NCBI GenBank assembly: GCA_019752295.1
Contig: JAIEMK010000005.1
Coordinates: 124,001 to 188,000 of the forward strand
Direction of reading: 5' to 3'
Length of the DNA stretch: 64,000 nucleotides
Source of the DNA: Chitinophagaceae bacterium
GTDB lineage: Bacteria > Bacteroidota > Bacteroidia > Chitinophagales > Chitinophagaceae
Shown here: positions 17,131 through 27,542 of the stretch, in pieces
How the letters are laid out: each line of letters opens with the position of its first letter
Numbering within the stretch: the first letter of the stretch is position 1
Notes under the pieces: model-generated
Databases searched by the model: none
Told to the model about the DNA's origin: nothing
Seen by the model: only the letters and a program-made list of their open reading frames with translations
Program-made: the position numbers and the translations under genes

Positions 17131-20100
17131 TTGACTACAAAAATTATCCGAAACTGTATTATTGCTTCCCTCACATTAGTGATAAGTGCCTGCCATAATA
17201 GTGAAACTAAAACTGAAAATTCAGCTACAGATTCTGCACATCTTTTTACGTTGTTGCCAACAGACAGTACACATATTGATTTCAACAACTCACTCGCAGA
17301 GGGGCTAAATACCAACGTATTACTATATGAATATTTTTACAATGGCGGTGGTGTAGCTGTGGGAGATCTTAACAATGATGGGTTGCAGGATATTTATTTT
17401 TCAAGCAATCTGGGTGATAATAAATTATATCTTAACAAGGGTAAAATGCAGTTTCAGGATATAACGGTTGCAGCCAACGTGCAGTCAAGACCTGGATCTT
17501 GGAAGACAGGCGTAACAATTGCAGATGTGAATGGAGATGGTAAAGAAGATATCTATGTTTGTTATTCAGGCAAAATGCCTTCTTTTAAGCGAGCCAATCA
17601 ACTTTTTATTAATCAGGGGAATGACCAGAGTGGTGTACCAACTTTTTTGGAGCAGGCTAGTCAATATGGTCTTGCCGATACCAGTTATTCCACACAGGCT
17701 TTCTTTTTTGATTTTGATAGGGATGGCGATTTGGACATGTTTTTACTCAATCATAATCCTAACAATCTGCCTTTATTAGACGAATCCAGCACATTGGCAA
17801 TTCTTGCAAAAAGAGATGTTAATACCGGTGTGAAATTATTTAGGAATGACAATAATCATTTTGTAGATATAACTTCAACATCTGGATTAAGCAGTTCTGC
17901 ATTAACCTATGGCTTGGGTGCTGGGATTGCAGATATTAATTTGGATGGATGGCCCGATATTTATATTTCTAACGATTATGGCGTACCCGATTATTTGTAC
18001 ATAAATAATAAAAAAGGCGGTTTTACAGATCAGCTTGCATCTAGTATGGGGCATATCAGTCTATCTTCAATGGGTAACAGCGTAGCAGATATTAACAATG
18101 ATTGTCTTCCTGATATTTTCACATTAGATATGTTGCCCGAAGATAACAATCGACAAAAATTATTGTTTGCTCCAGATAATTATGAAAAATTTGATCTGGG
18201 TTTGCGTAGGGGTTTTCATCATCAATACATGCGCAATATGCTTCAGCTCAATAATGGTGATGGCACTTTTAGTGAAATTGGTCAGCTATCCGGCATATCC
18301 AACACCGATTGGAGTTGGTCGCCGTTATTTGCCGACTTAGACAATGATGGCTGGAAGGATTTGTATATTAGTAATGGCTATCTACGAGATTTTACTAACA
18401 TGGATTTTTTGAAATATAAATACGATTTTATTCAAAAAAAGGGACGCTTACAAAGAGAGGAAGTACTAGATATCATAAAACAGATGCCATCTTCAAATGT
18501 GGTAAATTATACTTACCAAAACAACCACGATTTAACTTTTAAAGATGTTGGCAAACAGTGGGGGCTAACCGTGGCTTCTAACAGCAATGGGGCAGCTTAT
18601 GCCGATTTAGATAATGATGGCGATCTCGATTTGGTAGTAAATAATATCAATCAACCTGCTTTCATTTATCGTAATAACGGAGAAAACCTAACTAAAAATC
18701 ATTTCTTACAAATTAAGTTAGCGGGAGCAAATAAAAATACAGATGGCTATGGAGCTATCATCACTATTTATCAGAAAAATAATAAGCAATGTCTGGAACA
18801 AATGCCAGCCAGAGGATTTCAATCTACTGTATCGGCAGTATTACATTTTGGATTAGGTAAAGAATCATTAATCGACTCGCTTCGAATTGTATGGCTTGGA
18901 GGTAAAGAGCAAGTAATTACCCAGATCAAATCAGACCAGCTAATTACTTTGAAAGAAACTGAGGCTACCCTGCATTATAAAAAACCCAATCCTGAGAAAT
19001 CTATTTTTAAGGAAATAAGTAGTCCTTTAAAATTTGCAAGTGCAGAAAATCATATCAATGATTTTAAGCGCCAACCATTGTTGATTAATCCACTTTCATT
19101 TAACGGTCCGTGTTTAGTAAAAGGGGATGTAAATGGAGATGGCTTGGAAGATGTATTTGCCGGTGGGGGTAGCGGAAAGCCCGGGGCACTTTACATTCAA
19201 CAAAAAAATGGGCAGTTCATTAAAAAATCGCCCTCCGTATTTGAAGCAGACTCTTTGGGCGAAGATGCGGATGCATTGTTTGTTGATGTTAATAATGATG
19301 GTTTTATTGATTTATATGTTGTAGGTGGCGGGTATCATAATTATTTAGTGGGAGACGCTTTATTTCAAGATAGGCTCTATCTAAATGATGGGAAGGGAAA
19401 CTTTTCCAAAGCGAATCATTCATTGCCCGAAATGAAGGGAAGTAAAAGTTGTGTGCGGGCTGGAGATGTAAATGGAGATGGATTTCTTGATCTGTTTGTG
19501 GGGGGTAGAAATGTTCCTGGTCAATATCCTGAAACCCCTCAAAGTTATTTATTGATTAATGATGGGAAAGGAAATTTTACAGATAAAATTGAATTGCTGG
19601 CACCACAGTTAAAAAATGTTGGCATGGTAACTGATGCAGCGTGGATTGATATCAATCATGATAAAAAATTGGACCTTATTGTAGTAGGTGAATGGATGCC
19701 GATAATGGTATTTGTGAATACTAATGGAAAGCTGGAAAATAGAACTACCAATTATTTTGATAAGGAATATAGCGGTTGGTGGAATAAATTGTTGCTTGCA
19801 GATCTAAACGGAGATGGTATTCAGGATTTGGTGATAGGCAATATGGGCTTGAACAGCCAGTGCAAAGCCAGCGATACTGAGCCTGCAGAAATGTATTATA
19901 AAGATTTTGACAATAATGGATCAGTTGATCCGATTCTTTGTTTTTATATTCAGCACAAAAGTTATCCCTATGTAACCCGCGATGAACTTTTGGAACAAAT
20001 AAGTACCATGCGCACAAAGTTTACCGATTACAAATCTTATGCAAACGCAACGTTGAAGGACATTTTTTCGGCCGACGAAATGAAAGATGCAAAACATCTT

Positions 20101-20466
20101 CAGGTCAATGAACTCAGCACTGCTTATTTTGAAGGTGGCGCGGATGGAAAATTTCATAAAAAAAGCCTTCCAATTCAGGCGCAGTTTTCACCGGTATTTA
20201 CGATCAATACAATTGATTATGATAAAGATGGAAAATTGGATCTGATTTTATGCGGAAATATTAACCAAGCTCGTATTCGCTTTGGAAATTATGATGCCAA
20301 TTATGGTATTCTTCTGAAGGGTGATGGCAAAGGCCATTTCAATTATATTAGCCAACAACAGTCAGGCTTTCAAATTTGGGGAGATGTTCGCAGTGTACTC
20401 AGTATAAAGAACAACTTGTTGTTCGGAATCAACCAACAGCCAATCAAAGCATATCAAATTAGGTAA
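17131..20466 (+). CDS. FG-GAP/VCBS repeat lipoprotein with ASPIC/UnbV domain
   Basis: A 1111-residue predicted surface or periplasmic lipoprotein of unknown function. Translation most likely begins at the TTG at 17131, since no ATG is available; the signal ends in LVISAC with C21. Many FG-GAP blocks with calcium-loop motifs are visible, such as DLNNDGLQDIY, DVNGDGKEDIYV, DFDRDGDLDMF, DLDNDGWKDLY and DVNGDGFLDLF. They occur in two sets, about 75-500 and about 650-1100, and probably form beta-propellers. Between them lies an ASPIC/UnbV domain at about 533-605 (DGYGAIITIY...VLHFGLGKESLIDSLRIVWLGG). It is followed after 71 bases by the haloperoxidase-like gene and preceded by SusCD. A role in glycan binding or as partner of the next protein is inference. 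Confidence 0.85.
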   Translation: MTTKIIRNCIIASLTLVISACHNSETKTENSATDSAHLFTLLPTDSTHIDFNNSLAEGLNTNVLLYEYFYNGGGVAVGDLNNDGLQDIYFSSNLGDNKLYLNKGKMQFQDITVAANVQSRPGSWKTGVTIADVNGDGKEDIYVCYSGKMPSFKRANQLFINQGNDQSGVPTFLEQASQYGLADTSYSTQAFFFDFDRDGDLDMFLLNHNPNNLPLLDESSTLAILAKRDVNTGVKLFRNDNNHFVDITSTSGLSSSALTYGLGAGIADINLDGWPDIYISNDYGVPDYLYINNKKGGFTDQLASSMGHISLSSMGNSVADINNDCLPDIFTLDMLPEDNNRQKLLFAPDNYEKFDLGLRRGFHHQYMRNMLQLNNGDGTFSEIGQLSGISNTDWSWSPLFADLDNDGWKDLYISNGYLRDFTNMDFLKYKYDFIQKKGRLQREEVLDIIKQMPSSNVVNYTYQNNHDLTFKDVGKQWGLTVASNSNGAAYADLDNDGDLDLVVNNINQPAFIYRNNGENLTKNHFLQIKLAGANKNTDGYGAIITIYQKNNKQCLEQMPARGFQSTVSAVLHFGLGKESLIDSLRIVWLGGKEQVITQIKSDQLITLKETEATLHYKKPNPEKSIFKEISSPLKFASAENHINDFKRQPLLINPLSFNGPCLVKGDVNGDGLEDVFAGGGSGKPGALYIQQKNGQFIKKSPSVFEADSLGEDADALFVDVNNDGFIDLYVVGGGYHNYLVGDALFQDRLYLNDGKGNFSKANHSLPEMKGSKSCVRAGDVNGDGFLDLFVGGRNVPGQYPETPQSYLLINDGKGNFTDKIELLAPQLKNVGMVTDAAWIDINHDKKLDLIVVGEWMPIMVFVNTNGKLENRTTNYFDKEYSGWWNKLLLADLNGDGIQDLVIGNMGLNSQCKASDTEPAEMYYKDFDNNGSVDPILCFYIQHKSYPYVTRDELLEQISTMRTKFTDYKSYANATLKDIFSADEMKDAKHLQVNELSTAYFEGGADGKFHKKSLPIQAQFSPVFTINTIDYDKDGKLDLILCGNINQARIRFGNYDANYGILLKGDGKGHFNYISQQQSGFQIWGDVRSVLSIKNNLLFGINQQPIKAYQIR

Positions 20467-20537
20467 GTTGATGAATTGAATTATAACGGCTATCATTTAT
20501 TACACTTTATTAAAATGATTAAACACGAAAAAAAATT

Positions 20538-21872
20538 GTGAATTTGAAAAATAAAAAAAACGGGGGATTTCCCTGTTTACAGATTGTATCAATTTTATTG
20601 ATTCTTTTGTTCTCCTGTGCCCCAAAAAAACAACCCACTGTATTCAGTAATAAAGAGCTGGAAAAGGTCATTTTTACCATGACTGATATTATGCTACAGG
20701 ATATTACGAATCCTCCCTTGGCGGCTAGATTTTTTTCTTATGCCTGTTTAGCGGGTTACGAAGTGGTAACGCAGTATGATACTACATTTAAAACCATGTA
20801 CGGTAAATTAAATGGCTATCCTACAATGAAAATGCAACCGGTAGGTCATCCTTATTCCAATCAATTAAGTGCATTGCTTGCAATGATGGAAACCGCAAAA
20901 AAATTACAGCCTTCTGGGGCTTTAATGGGGTTGTATGAACAAAAATTTATTGACTCATGTAGTAAATTGGGATACAATGAAGACGTTATTAAAAATTCGC
21001 TAAAGTATGCACAGGATGTGAGTAAGCAAATACTGGCTTATGCTAAGGCGGATGGATATAATAAAATCAGCAATTACCCAAGATACACAGCACATACGGA
21101 AGAAGGATATTGGTATCCAACACCTCCGGCTTTTATGGCTGCGGTAGAACCCTACTTTAAAACAGTACGTCCATTTACGTTAGATTCTTCAGCTCAATTT
21201 AAGCCTTTGCCACCTATAGCATTTAGTGTTGTAAAAGGTTCTCCTTTCTATAATTTAACGAAAGCTGTATATGAAGAGGGCACTAAATTAACAGAAAATC
21301 ATCGATTGATTGCGTCTTTTTGGGACTGTAATCCGTTTGCTGTTCAGAATGGCGGTCATCTTCAATATGGGTTAAAGAAAATTTCACCGGGGGCTCATTG
21401 GCTGGGTATTGCAGGCATTGCGTGTGCCAAGGCGAATAAGAGTTTTGAAGAAACTTTGCAAATTTACACTTCCGTTTCTATTGGTTTAATGGATGCTTTT
21501 ATATGTTGCTGGGATGAAAAATACAGGAGCAATCGTGTTCGACCTGAAACGGCTATTCGAAGATATATAGATCCCCAATGGGAGCCCCTATTACAAACGC
21601 CGCCCTTTCCGGAATATCTTAGCGGGCACTCTGTTGTTTCATCCGCATCCGCAGTAATTCTTACCCATTATTTTGGCGATAATTTTTCTTACACCGATAA
21701 TGTTGAAGTTGTTTACGGATTACCTTCGAGAGACTTTCAGTCTTTTACTAAGGCAGCAGAAGAGGCGGGAGTTTCCAGATTTTATGGTGGAATACATTTT
21801 ATGGATGCTATTACTAATGGGCAACTGCAGGGTGCAAAAGTAGGTAACTGGTTGCTCCAGAAAATTAAATAA
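20538..21872 (+). CDS. Vanadium-dependent haloperoxidase-like (PAP2 superfamily) lipoprotein
   Basis: A 444-residue predicted lipoprotein with a GTG start at 20538 and a lipobox LLFSC (C27). The full vanadate/phosphate pocket of the PAP2 superfamily is visible: K328 and R335-P336 in DEKYRSNRVRP, S362-G363-H364 in PEYLSGHSV, and R414 with H420 in SRFYGGIHFMD. The fold could be a haloperoxidase or a phosphatase, as the two share these residues. It is downstream of the FG-GAP/ASPIC gene and likely cotranscribed. Such pairs recur next to SusCD in Bacteroidota as far as I recall, with unknown role. It is convergent with galT, and no clear terminator lies in the 74-base gap. Confidence 0.85.
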   Translation: MNLKNKKNGGFPCLQIVSILLILLFSCAPKKQPTVFSNKELEKVIFTMTDIMLQDITNPPLAARFFSYACLAGYEVVTQYDTTFKTMYGKLNGYPTMKMQPVGHPYSNQLSALLAMMETAKKLQPSGALMGLYEQKFIDSCSKLGYNEDVIKNSLKYAQDVSKQILAYAKADGYNKISNYPRYTAHTEEGYWYPTPPAFMAAVEPYFKTVRPFTLDSSAQFKPLPPIAFSVVKGSPFYNLTKAVYEEGTKLTENHRLIASFWDCNPFAVQNGGHLQYGLKKISPGAHWLGIAGIACAKANKSFEETLQIYTSVSIGLMDAFICCWDEKYRSNRVRPETAIRRYIDPQWEPLLQTPPFPEYLSGHSVVSSASAVILTHYFGDNFSYTDNVEVVYGLPSRDFQSFTKAAEEAGVSRFYGGIHFMDAITNGQLQGAKVGNWLLQKIK

Positions 21873-21946
21873 AACTTTGCAAATCTCGGTAGTAAAGACG
21901 CAGGCTAATTACAGTACTGTCAATGATGAAAACTCGTTTAAGTAGT

Positions 21947-22990
21947 TTATTTTTTTTCTTTGTAATGAATTTCAGATAAGCCCTTTAAAGTAGTAGCGGC
22001 CATTTCGGGAGTAATATCCCTTTGCGGGTTACCCAGCATTTCATACCCTACCATAAATTTTTTAACGGTTGCACTTCTTAATAAAGGGGGATAAAAATGC
22101 ATATGCCAATGCCATTCAGAATGTTCACCATCGTTAACAGGCATTTGGTGCATACCAGCAGAATATGGGAAGGATATATTAAAAAGATTATCGTATTTGC
22201 TGGTCAACTTTTTTAAAATAGTAGCAAGTGATTTTTTTTCTGCTTCTGTAAACTGGATTATACTTTGGATATGTCGTTTGCTTACAATCATAGTTTCGTA
22301 TGGCCACACAGCCCAGAATGGAACAAGTGCTGCAAAATGTTCGTTTTCAATTACTACCCTTTCATTTTTTTTCAATTCCATTTTTAAATAATCACCTAAC
22401 AAACTGGTATGATGCCTATCAAAATAGTCTTTCTGTTTTGCCGATTCTTTTGAAAGTTCCAAAGGAACAGAAGATGATGCCCATATTTGTCCGTGAGGAT
22501 GCGGATTACTGCACCCCATCATTTCTCCTTTATTTTCAAAAATTTGAATATATTTTATGGAAGAATTTTCGGATAATGCTGCAAATTCATTTTGCCAGAG
22601 TTCAATTACTTTTTCAATGGCAGCTTCACACATTAATGGCAAAGTAAGACTATGGTCGGGAGAAAAACAGAGCACTTTACAAATCCCGCTTTCTGCTTTA
22701 GCTACCAATAAATCACCCTGATTTAGAATAGATTTTGGTGTGTCGGCTAAAAGCGAAGAAAAATCATTTGTGAAAGAATAGACATCCGTGTATTCTAGAT
22801 TTTCAGTTCCATCTGAGCGTTTATTACCGGGACACAAATAACATGCTGGATCGTAAGATGGCCGGTTATCTACGGGTAAGTCTTCTACTTTCCCCTGCCA
22901 AGGGCGTTTCATTCGATGTGGTGATACCAAAATCCAATCGCCAGTTAAAATATTCAGCCTTGTGTGCGAATGTTCTTTTAAATCAAACAT
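21947..22990 (-). CDS. galT: Galactose-1-phosphate uridylyltransferase
   Basis: A 347-residue Leloir enzyme exchanging UDP between glucose-1-phosphate and galactose-1-phosphate. The active-site motif is NPHPHGQIWAS, whose second His is the nucleophile. The N-terminal zinc site CYLCPGN and the second-domain His cluster HWHMHFYPP are present. Length is normal for GalT. It is the last gene of the galK-galM-GH51 minus-strand group, separated from GH51 by about 400 bases that hold a frameshifted small lipoprotein gene. galE is not in the window. Confidence 0.95.
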   Translation of the reverse strand: MFDLKEHSHTRLNILTGDWILVSPHRMKRPWQGKVEDLPVDNRPSYDPACYLCPGNKRSDGTENLEYTDVYSFTNDFSSLLADTPKSILNQGDLLVAKAESGICKVLCFSPDHSLTLPLMCEAAIEKVIELWQNEFAALSENSSIKYIQIFENKGEMMGCSNPHPHGQIWASSSVPLELSKESAKQKDYFDRHHTSLLGDYLKMELKKNERVVIENEHFAALVPFWAVWPYETMIVSKRHIQSIIQFTEAEKKSLATILKKLTSKYDNLFNISFPYSAGMHQMPVNDGEHSEWHWHMHFYPPLLRSATVKKFMVGYEMLGNPQRDITPEMAATTLKGLSEIHYKEKK

Positions 22991-23112
22991 AATTTATCTA
23001 ATAATTTCAGCTCCCTTCCCTTCGCAATTGAAGTCAAATAATGTTGTTAAATGATCTGAATATGGCTTTTGAGGCCTATTATAGTGGATTGTTGAAACCT
23101 TAAGGATACCTA

Positions 23113-23369
23113 TTATTTAATTTTTAAGTACTTTTCGATATTCAACCTGTTAATACCCGATTTTTCAATTTTTTCAACACCTGTTTGTATGAGCGTATCA
23201 TTACGAATAGTTACATTGAACTTAAATGTATTTCCTTCCCATTCTCGAGCAGTACAATAATCTAAGTTTTCGGTATAAGTGCTATCCACTAATGTATATG
23301 TTCCACCACTTAATTGGAATTACAAGAAAGTATAAAAATCAATACGCCAAATAAGTAAGTAATTTTCAT
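23113..23369 (-). pseudogene. Small lipoprotein gene broken by a frameshift
   Basis: An ATG at 23367-23369 begins MKITYLFGVLIFILSCNSN and then stops: a lipoprotein signal with lipobox FILSC. In another frame, from the same bases, an open stretch runs on at once as LSGGTYTLVDSTYTENLD and continues through EWEGNTFKFNVTIRND to KYLKIK and a stop at 23113. Joined, they would give a normal small lipoprotein of about 85 residues, so a 1-2 base indel just after the lipobox has split the gene. It could be a true mutation or a sequencing error. It lies 20 bases downstream of GH51 and upstream of galT. No function is recognised. Confidence 0.65.
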
Positions 23370-23388
23370 CCTGATTTATGGTATTGAA

Positions 23389-24948
23389 TTATTTAATAGT
23401 TAGCATCACAATAGATTTAGCAGGCATGCTTAATACTAAATCACCAGCCTCTTTTTTAGCACCATTAAAAATAACCGGTTTAACAAAATCAGACTTATCA
23501 AATGAATTCACATCCGTGATCTTTGCAGATGACAAAATCAAACCATCCACTTTTGTCCAACTGATAGATTGTAAAGTTGTTCTCAGGTTAATAGATTTAT
23601 TAGGATCTAAATTAACCACTGTAATATGTACTAGACCAGTGTTATCTTTTGATGCAGAAATATTCAATGCCGGTATTTTTTCTTTTCCATTTACATAATC
23701 AGGGCTGATAAACTGAACAGGCAATAGTTTAGCATCCTGATGTACTTTGAATAAATCAAACACATGATAAGTTGGTGTGAGGATCATTTTATTGCCCTCC
23801 GTTAAAATCAACGACTGCAATACATTTACAGTTTGTGCGAGGTTTGCCATTCTTACACGGTCGGCATGATTATTAAATATGTTCAAATTGGTTCCGGCTA
23901 TTAGTGCATCTCTCAAACTGTTTTGTTGAAATAAAAAGCCTGGATTAGTACCCGGTTCCACATTCGTCCAGATACCCCATTCATCCACAACAAGTGCCAC
24001 TTTTTTTTCAGGGTCGTACTGATCCATAATAGTTGAATGCTTTTTTACCAACTCTTCCATAACCAATGTTTTCTGCATGGTTGCGAAATACTCCGACTCA
24101 TCAAATGAAGTGGCAGAGCCCTTATCACCCCAGTTTTTGGGTACTGTATAATAATGAAGCGTCAACCCCCACATCATCCCCGGGCCAACTTTTTTCATCA
24201 TAGTTTCTGTCCAATTATAATCGTCAGAATTAGCACCCGATGCAATTCGCATTAAATTAGATCCTGGGTAATTTTTTGTAAAGCCTGCATATCTTTTATA
24301 CTGATTTGCATAATAATCTGGAGTCATATTTCCCCCGCATCCCCAGCTTTCGTTACCAACACCCCAGAAATGTACATTCCAGGGTTTTTCCCTACCATTT
24401 TGTTTTCTAATAACAGTCATCGGACTTAATCCATCAAAATTTAAATACTCTACCCATTTCGACATTTCTTCTATCGTTCCACTACCCACATTCCCAGTGA
24501 TATAGGGTTCACACTTCAACAATGAGCAAAGCTCTAAAAATTCGTGTGTACCGAAACTATTATCCTCAGTTACATTACCCCAATTGGTATTCACCATTTT
24601 AGGGCGTTGATCCCGCACACCAATACCATCTCTCCAATGGTATTCATCCGCAAAACATCCACCTGGCCATCTCAGATTAGGGATCTGAATCTTTTTGAGT
24701 GCATCAACTATATCTAAACGAATACGATCTTGCTTAGGCAAATTGGCGCTATCCTTTACCCAAAAACCATCATAAATACATCGGCCTAAATGTTCAGAAA
24801 AATGTCCATAAATATGTTTACTAATAGTAGTGGTAGGGTTTGCTCCCTGTATCTGTACGTTTACGGTTGACTGAGCAACAACTGCTGAGGAAAGCTGAAT
24901 TGTTAATACAACTACACAAAGGAACCTGTTAAGCAATAAAGAATTCAT
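23389..24948 (-). CDS. GH51 alpha-L-arabinofuranosidase
   Basis: A 519-residue enzyme with an N-terminal signal peptide ending near SAVVAQ, so it is secreted to the periplasm, unlike many cytoplasmic GH51 enzymes. The barrel has [19 protein letters not shown] and [19 protein letters not shown]. The acid/base is E200 in [12 protein letters not shown] and the nucleophile is E323 in [10 protein letters not shown]. The C-terminal beta domain ends in [14 protein letters not shown]. It removes terminal alpha-L-arabinofuranose from arabinogalactan or arabinan. It is the third gene of the minus-strand group, 26 bases after galM. Confidence 0.94.
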   Translation of the reverse strand: MNSLLLNRFLCVVVLTIQLSSAVVAQSTVNVQIQGANPTTTISKHIYGHFSEHLGRCIYDGFWVKDSANLPKQDRIRLDIVDALKKIQIPNLRWPGGCFADEYHWRDGIGVRDQRPKMVNTNWGNVTEDNSFGTHEFLELCSLLKCEPYITGNVGSGTIEEMSKWVEYLNFDGLSPMTVIRKQNGREKPWNVHFWGVGNESWGCGGNMTPDYYANQYKRYAGFTKNYPGSNLMRIASGANSDDYNWTETMMKKVGPGMMWGLTLHYYTVPKNWGDKGSATSFDESEYFATMQKTLVMEELVKKHSTIMDQYDPEKKVALVVDEWGIWTNVEPGTNPGFLFQQNSLRDALIAGTNLNIFNNHADRVRMANLAQTVNVLQSLILTEGNKMILTPTYHVFDLFKVHQDAKLLPVQFISPDYVNGKEKIPALNISASKDNTGLVHITVVNLDPNKSINLRTTLQSISWTKVDGLILSSAKITDVNSFDKSDFVKPVIFNGAKKEAGDLVLSMPAKSIVMLTIK

Positions 24949-24974
24949 AAACTTATATTTTATTTTGATTTGAT

Positions 24975-26138
24975 TTATTGTACGCTAAACTTATAAATTG
25001 TTTTAGTGGTGTAAGTTTTTCCGGGCACAAGCTCAGTGCTTGCAAAAGAATGGTGATTGGGTGCATCAGGAAAATGTTGCGTTTCTAAACAGAAAGCAGT
25101 TCTAAAGTTATAATGCAAATCTTTTTTACCCAATATGGTACTATCTAAAAAATTACCTCCATAAAACTGAATACCAGGTTCCTGTGTCAATACTTCTAAT
25201 TTAATTCCCGTAGTATTTGAATAAACAGTTGCTGCTAGCTCCAAATCATTTGTTGTTTTTCTATTCAACACAAAATTGTGATCATAACCCTTCCCATTTT
25301 TAATCTGCTCACTTTTAGAATTCACGCTATCCCCAATAACTTTTGGTTTCCTAAAATCAAAAGCAGTTCCAGCAACTTCTTCTAAAATGCCAGTTGGAAT
25401 AAGTGTTGAATCTACTGGTGTAAACTTATCAGCGTTTATGGTTAATAAGTGATCGTTAATGCTTCCGCTACCAGCACCACTTAAATTAAAATAGCTATGA
25501 TTCGTAAGATTTAAAATGGTTTTCTTATCAGTAGTTGCTGTATAACTGATTTCAATACTATTCTCATCAGTTAATGTATATACTACTGTAACAGCAAGGT
25601 TTCCCGGATAGCCTTCCTCCCCATCTTTTGACAAATAGGTTAATTCCAAAGTCTGCTTGTTAATCTGCTTTGCATCCCAAACTTGATTATAAAATCCAGT
25701 AGGACCACCGTGAAGCGCATTGGGCGCATTATTAATGCTTAGTTGATAATTTTTATCATCGAGTTTGAATTTCCCTTTGGCAATTCTATTGCCATATCTT
25801 CCAATGAGTGCCCCAAAAAAGTTTTCTTTTCTATTTAAATAATGATTTAAACTATCATATCCCAAAACAACATCTGTAAAAGTTCCTGACTTATTGGGCA
25901 CATTTACAGAAATAATTCTACCTCCAAAATTGCTTATAAATACAGTCATTTTGTTTTTGTTTGCAAGCAAATACAAATCAACATTTTTACCTTTCACAAC
26001 TTGCTGGTATGCAGCTCTTGAAATCTGAGAAAACTGGCTACTAGAATCATTTTTAGTTTCCTTCTGGTTATTAGCAATATTACAGGCTAACCCAAGAAAA
26101 AGCATTAAAACTATTGAGAGTTTTTTAACAGAATACAT
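24975..26138 (-). CDS. galM: Aldose 1-epimerase (mutarotase), lipoprotein form
   Basis: A 387-residue epimerase interconverting alpha and beta anomers of galactose and other aldoses. An N-terminal lipoprotein signal with lipobox LGLAC (C19) and a Ser/Asn-rich linker place it on a membrane facing the periplasm. The GalM core has [22 protein letters not shown], the catalytic-His segment [14 protein letters not shown] and, near the end, the [11 protein letters not shown] segment with the catalytic Glu. It is 15 bases downstream of galK and 26 bases upstream of GH51, so it can convert sugars freed by the glycosidases before uptake and phosphorylation. Confidence 0.93.
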   Translation of the reverse strand: MYSVKKLSIVLMLFLGLACNIANNQKETKNDSSSQFSQISRAAYQQVVKGKNVDLYLLANKNKMTVFISNFGGRIISVNVPNKSGTFTDVVLGYDSLNHYLNRKENFFGALIGRYGNRIAKGKFKLDDKNYQLSINNAPNALHGGPTGFYNQVWDAKQINKQTLELTYLSKDGEEGYPGNLAVTVVYTLTDENSIEISYTATTDKKTILNLTNHSYFNLSGAGSGSINDHLLTINADKFTPVDSTLIPTGILEEVAGTAFDFRKPKVIGDSVNSKSEQIKNGKGYDHNFVLNRKTTNDLELAATVYSNTTGIKLEVLTQEPGIQFYGGNFLDSTILGKKDLHYNFRTAFCLETQHFPDAPNHHSFASTELVPGKTYTTKTIYKFSVQ

Positions 26139-26153
26139 ATGGCTTATTTATTT

Positions 26154-27329
26154 TTAGGCAATTGAAATAACTGAAGTTCCATCCCCGATGGATACTATAT
26201 ACGATTTCAAACTAGTTTTAAATTCCTTTTGAAATGCAATTTCAGCTTGAGCAATAAAAGACGCTACCGCATGATCCCTAACCAGATTGATAGTGCATCC
26301 GCCAAATCCACCACCCATCATCCTTGCACCCAAAACGTTTTCGTTTTTTTTCGAAAATGATGCAAGAAAATCAAGTTCCTTGCAACTCACTTCATAAAGT
26401 TTACTCAAGCCCTCATGTGTTTCGTACATTTTTCTACCAAATGCTGTCATGTTTTTTTTATCCAAATCCATGCAAGCATCTTGTAAACGTTTTATTTCTT
26501 CTACAATAAATTTACAGCGATGATACACTTTCAAATCAACCTTGTCTTTTAATTCTTCGAGCATTACAAAATCAACATCTCTTAAAGAGGCTACTTCAGG
26601 GTGAATAGTTTTAAGAAAAGCAACACCAGCTTCGCATTCTTTTCTACGAACATTATATTCTGAGGATGCCAAAGAATGTTTTACACAAGTATCTAATAAA
26701 ACAATTTTTATACCATCTTGATCAAAGGGACTATAATGATACTCCAAAGAACGGCAGTCTAATTGAATCACAGCATCTGCTCTTCCAAACATACTAGCAA
26801 ACATATCCATGATACCGCACTGCAAGCCAACAAACTGATTCTCTGCTCGCTGTGCCAACTTTACCATTTCTAACTTTGACAACCCTAGGCCGAATAGTTC
26901 ATTCAGAGAATATACAGTTGCGCATTCAACGGCAGCAGATGACGAAAGTCCGGCGCCCAACGGAACATCGCCTGCCAGTACTGCATTAAAGCCCCCTATA
27001 AGCAATCCTAATTTCTTTATCTGATCAACAATTCCCATAATGTAGTTGGGCCAGCCCAAAGGCGACTTCACTAAATCATTTATCGATACTGAAAAAGACT
27101 CATTCAAATCAATAGCGGTTAAATGAATCTCTGAATCATTCCTCTTGCCAATTGCAATATATATTGCCTTATCAATTGCCGCAGGTAATACAAATCCCAA
27201 ATTATAATCCGTGTGTTCCCCAATTAGATTAATTCTCCCAGGTGATTTTACAAACAATTCAGGCACCCCGTATTTTGCTTGATAAATAGTTTTAACACTG
27301 GAAATACAGGTTTGAGTTTCAACCGACAT
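26154..27329 (-). CDS. galK: Galactokinase
   Basis: A 391-residue GHMP-family kinase phosphorylating galactose at C1 in the cytoplasm. The galactokinase signature SPGRINLIGEHTDYN lies near residues 29-43, the GHMP ATP loop is GDVPLGAGLSSSAAVE, and the C-terminal GHMP motif is GARMMGGGFGGCTINL. It is the first gene of the minus-strand galactose group and is divergent from araR across 213 bases. That spacer has no perfect promoter match but contains TACTTTCG on the minus strand as a weak -7 box. Confidence 0.96.
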   Translation of the reverse strand: MSVETQTCISSVKTIYQAKYGVPELFVKSPGRINLIGEHTDYNLGFVLPAAIDKAIYIAIGKRNDSEIHLTAIDLNESFSVSINDLVKSPLGWPNYIMGIVDQIKKLGLLIGGFNAVLAGDVPLGAGLSSSAAVECATVYSLNELFGLGLSKLEMVKLAQRAENQFVGLQCGIMDMFASMFGRADAVIQLDCRSLEYHYSPFDQDGIKIVLLDTCVKHSLASSEYNVRRKECEAGVAFLKTIHPEVASLRDVDFVMLEELKDKVDLKVYHRCKFIVEEIKRLQDACMDLDKKNMTAFGRKMYETHEGLSKLYEVSCKELDFLASFSKKNENVLGARMMGGGFGGCTINLVRDHAVASFIAQAEIAFQKEFKTSLKSYIVSIGDGTSVISIA

Positions 27330-27542
27330 GAAAATTATTTTTTATATATGAAAATTGAACCAGATTCCTCCAGCTCAATTTCTAAATCGCTAATCTTACT
27401 TTTCCCCTCAAACAATTTAGCGAAATAGCCTGTCGAAAGTAGTTATATTTTGTTAATAAATGTACTTACAACACTTATTCTTAAAAAAAAATTCTGAAGT
27501 TCTCGCTATATCAAAACTCTTCCCTAAATTACAAACCAGTTT

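Noticed and set aside
20467..20537. Terminator between the FG-GAP and haloperoxidase-like genes
   Set aside because: The only hairpin (TCATTT/AAATGA) is short and AT-only without a T-run; the two genes are more likely cotranscribed.
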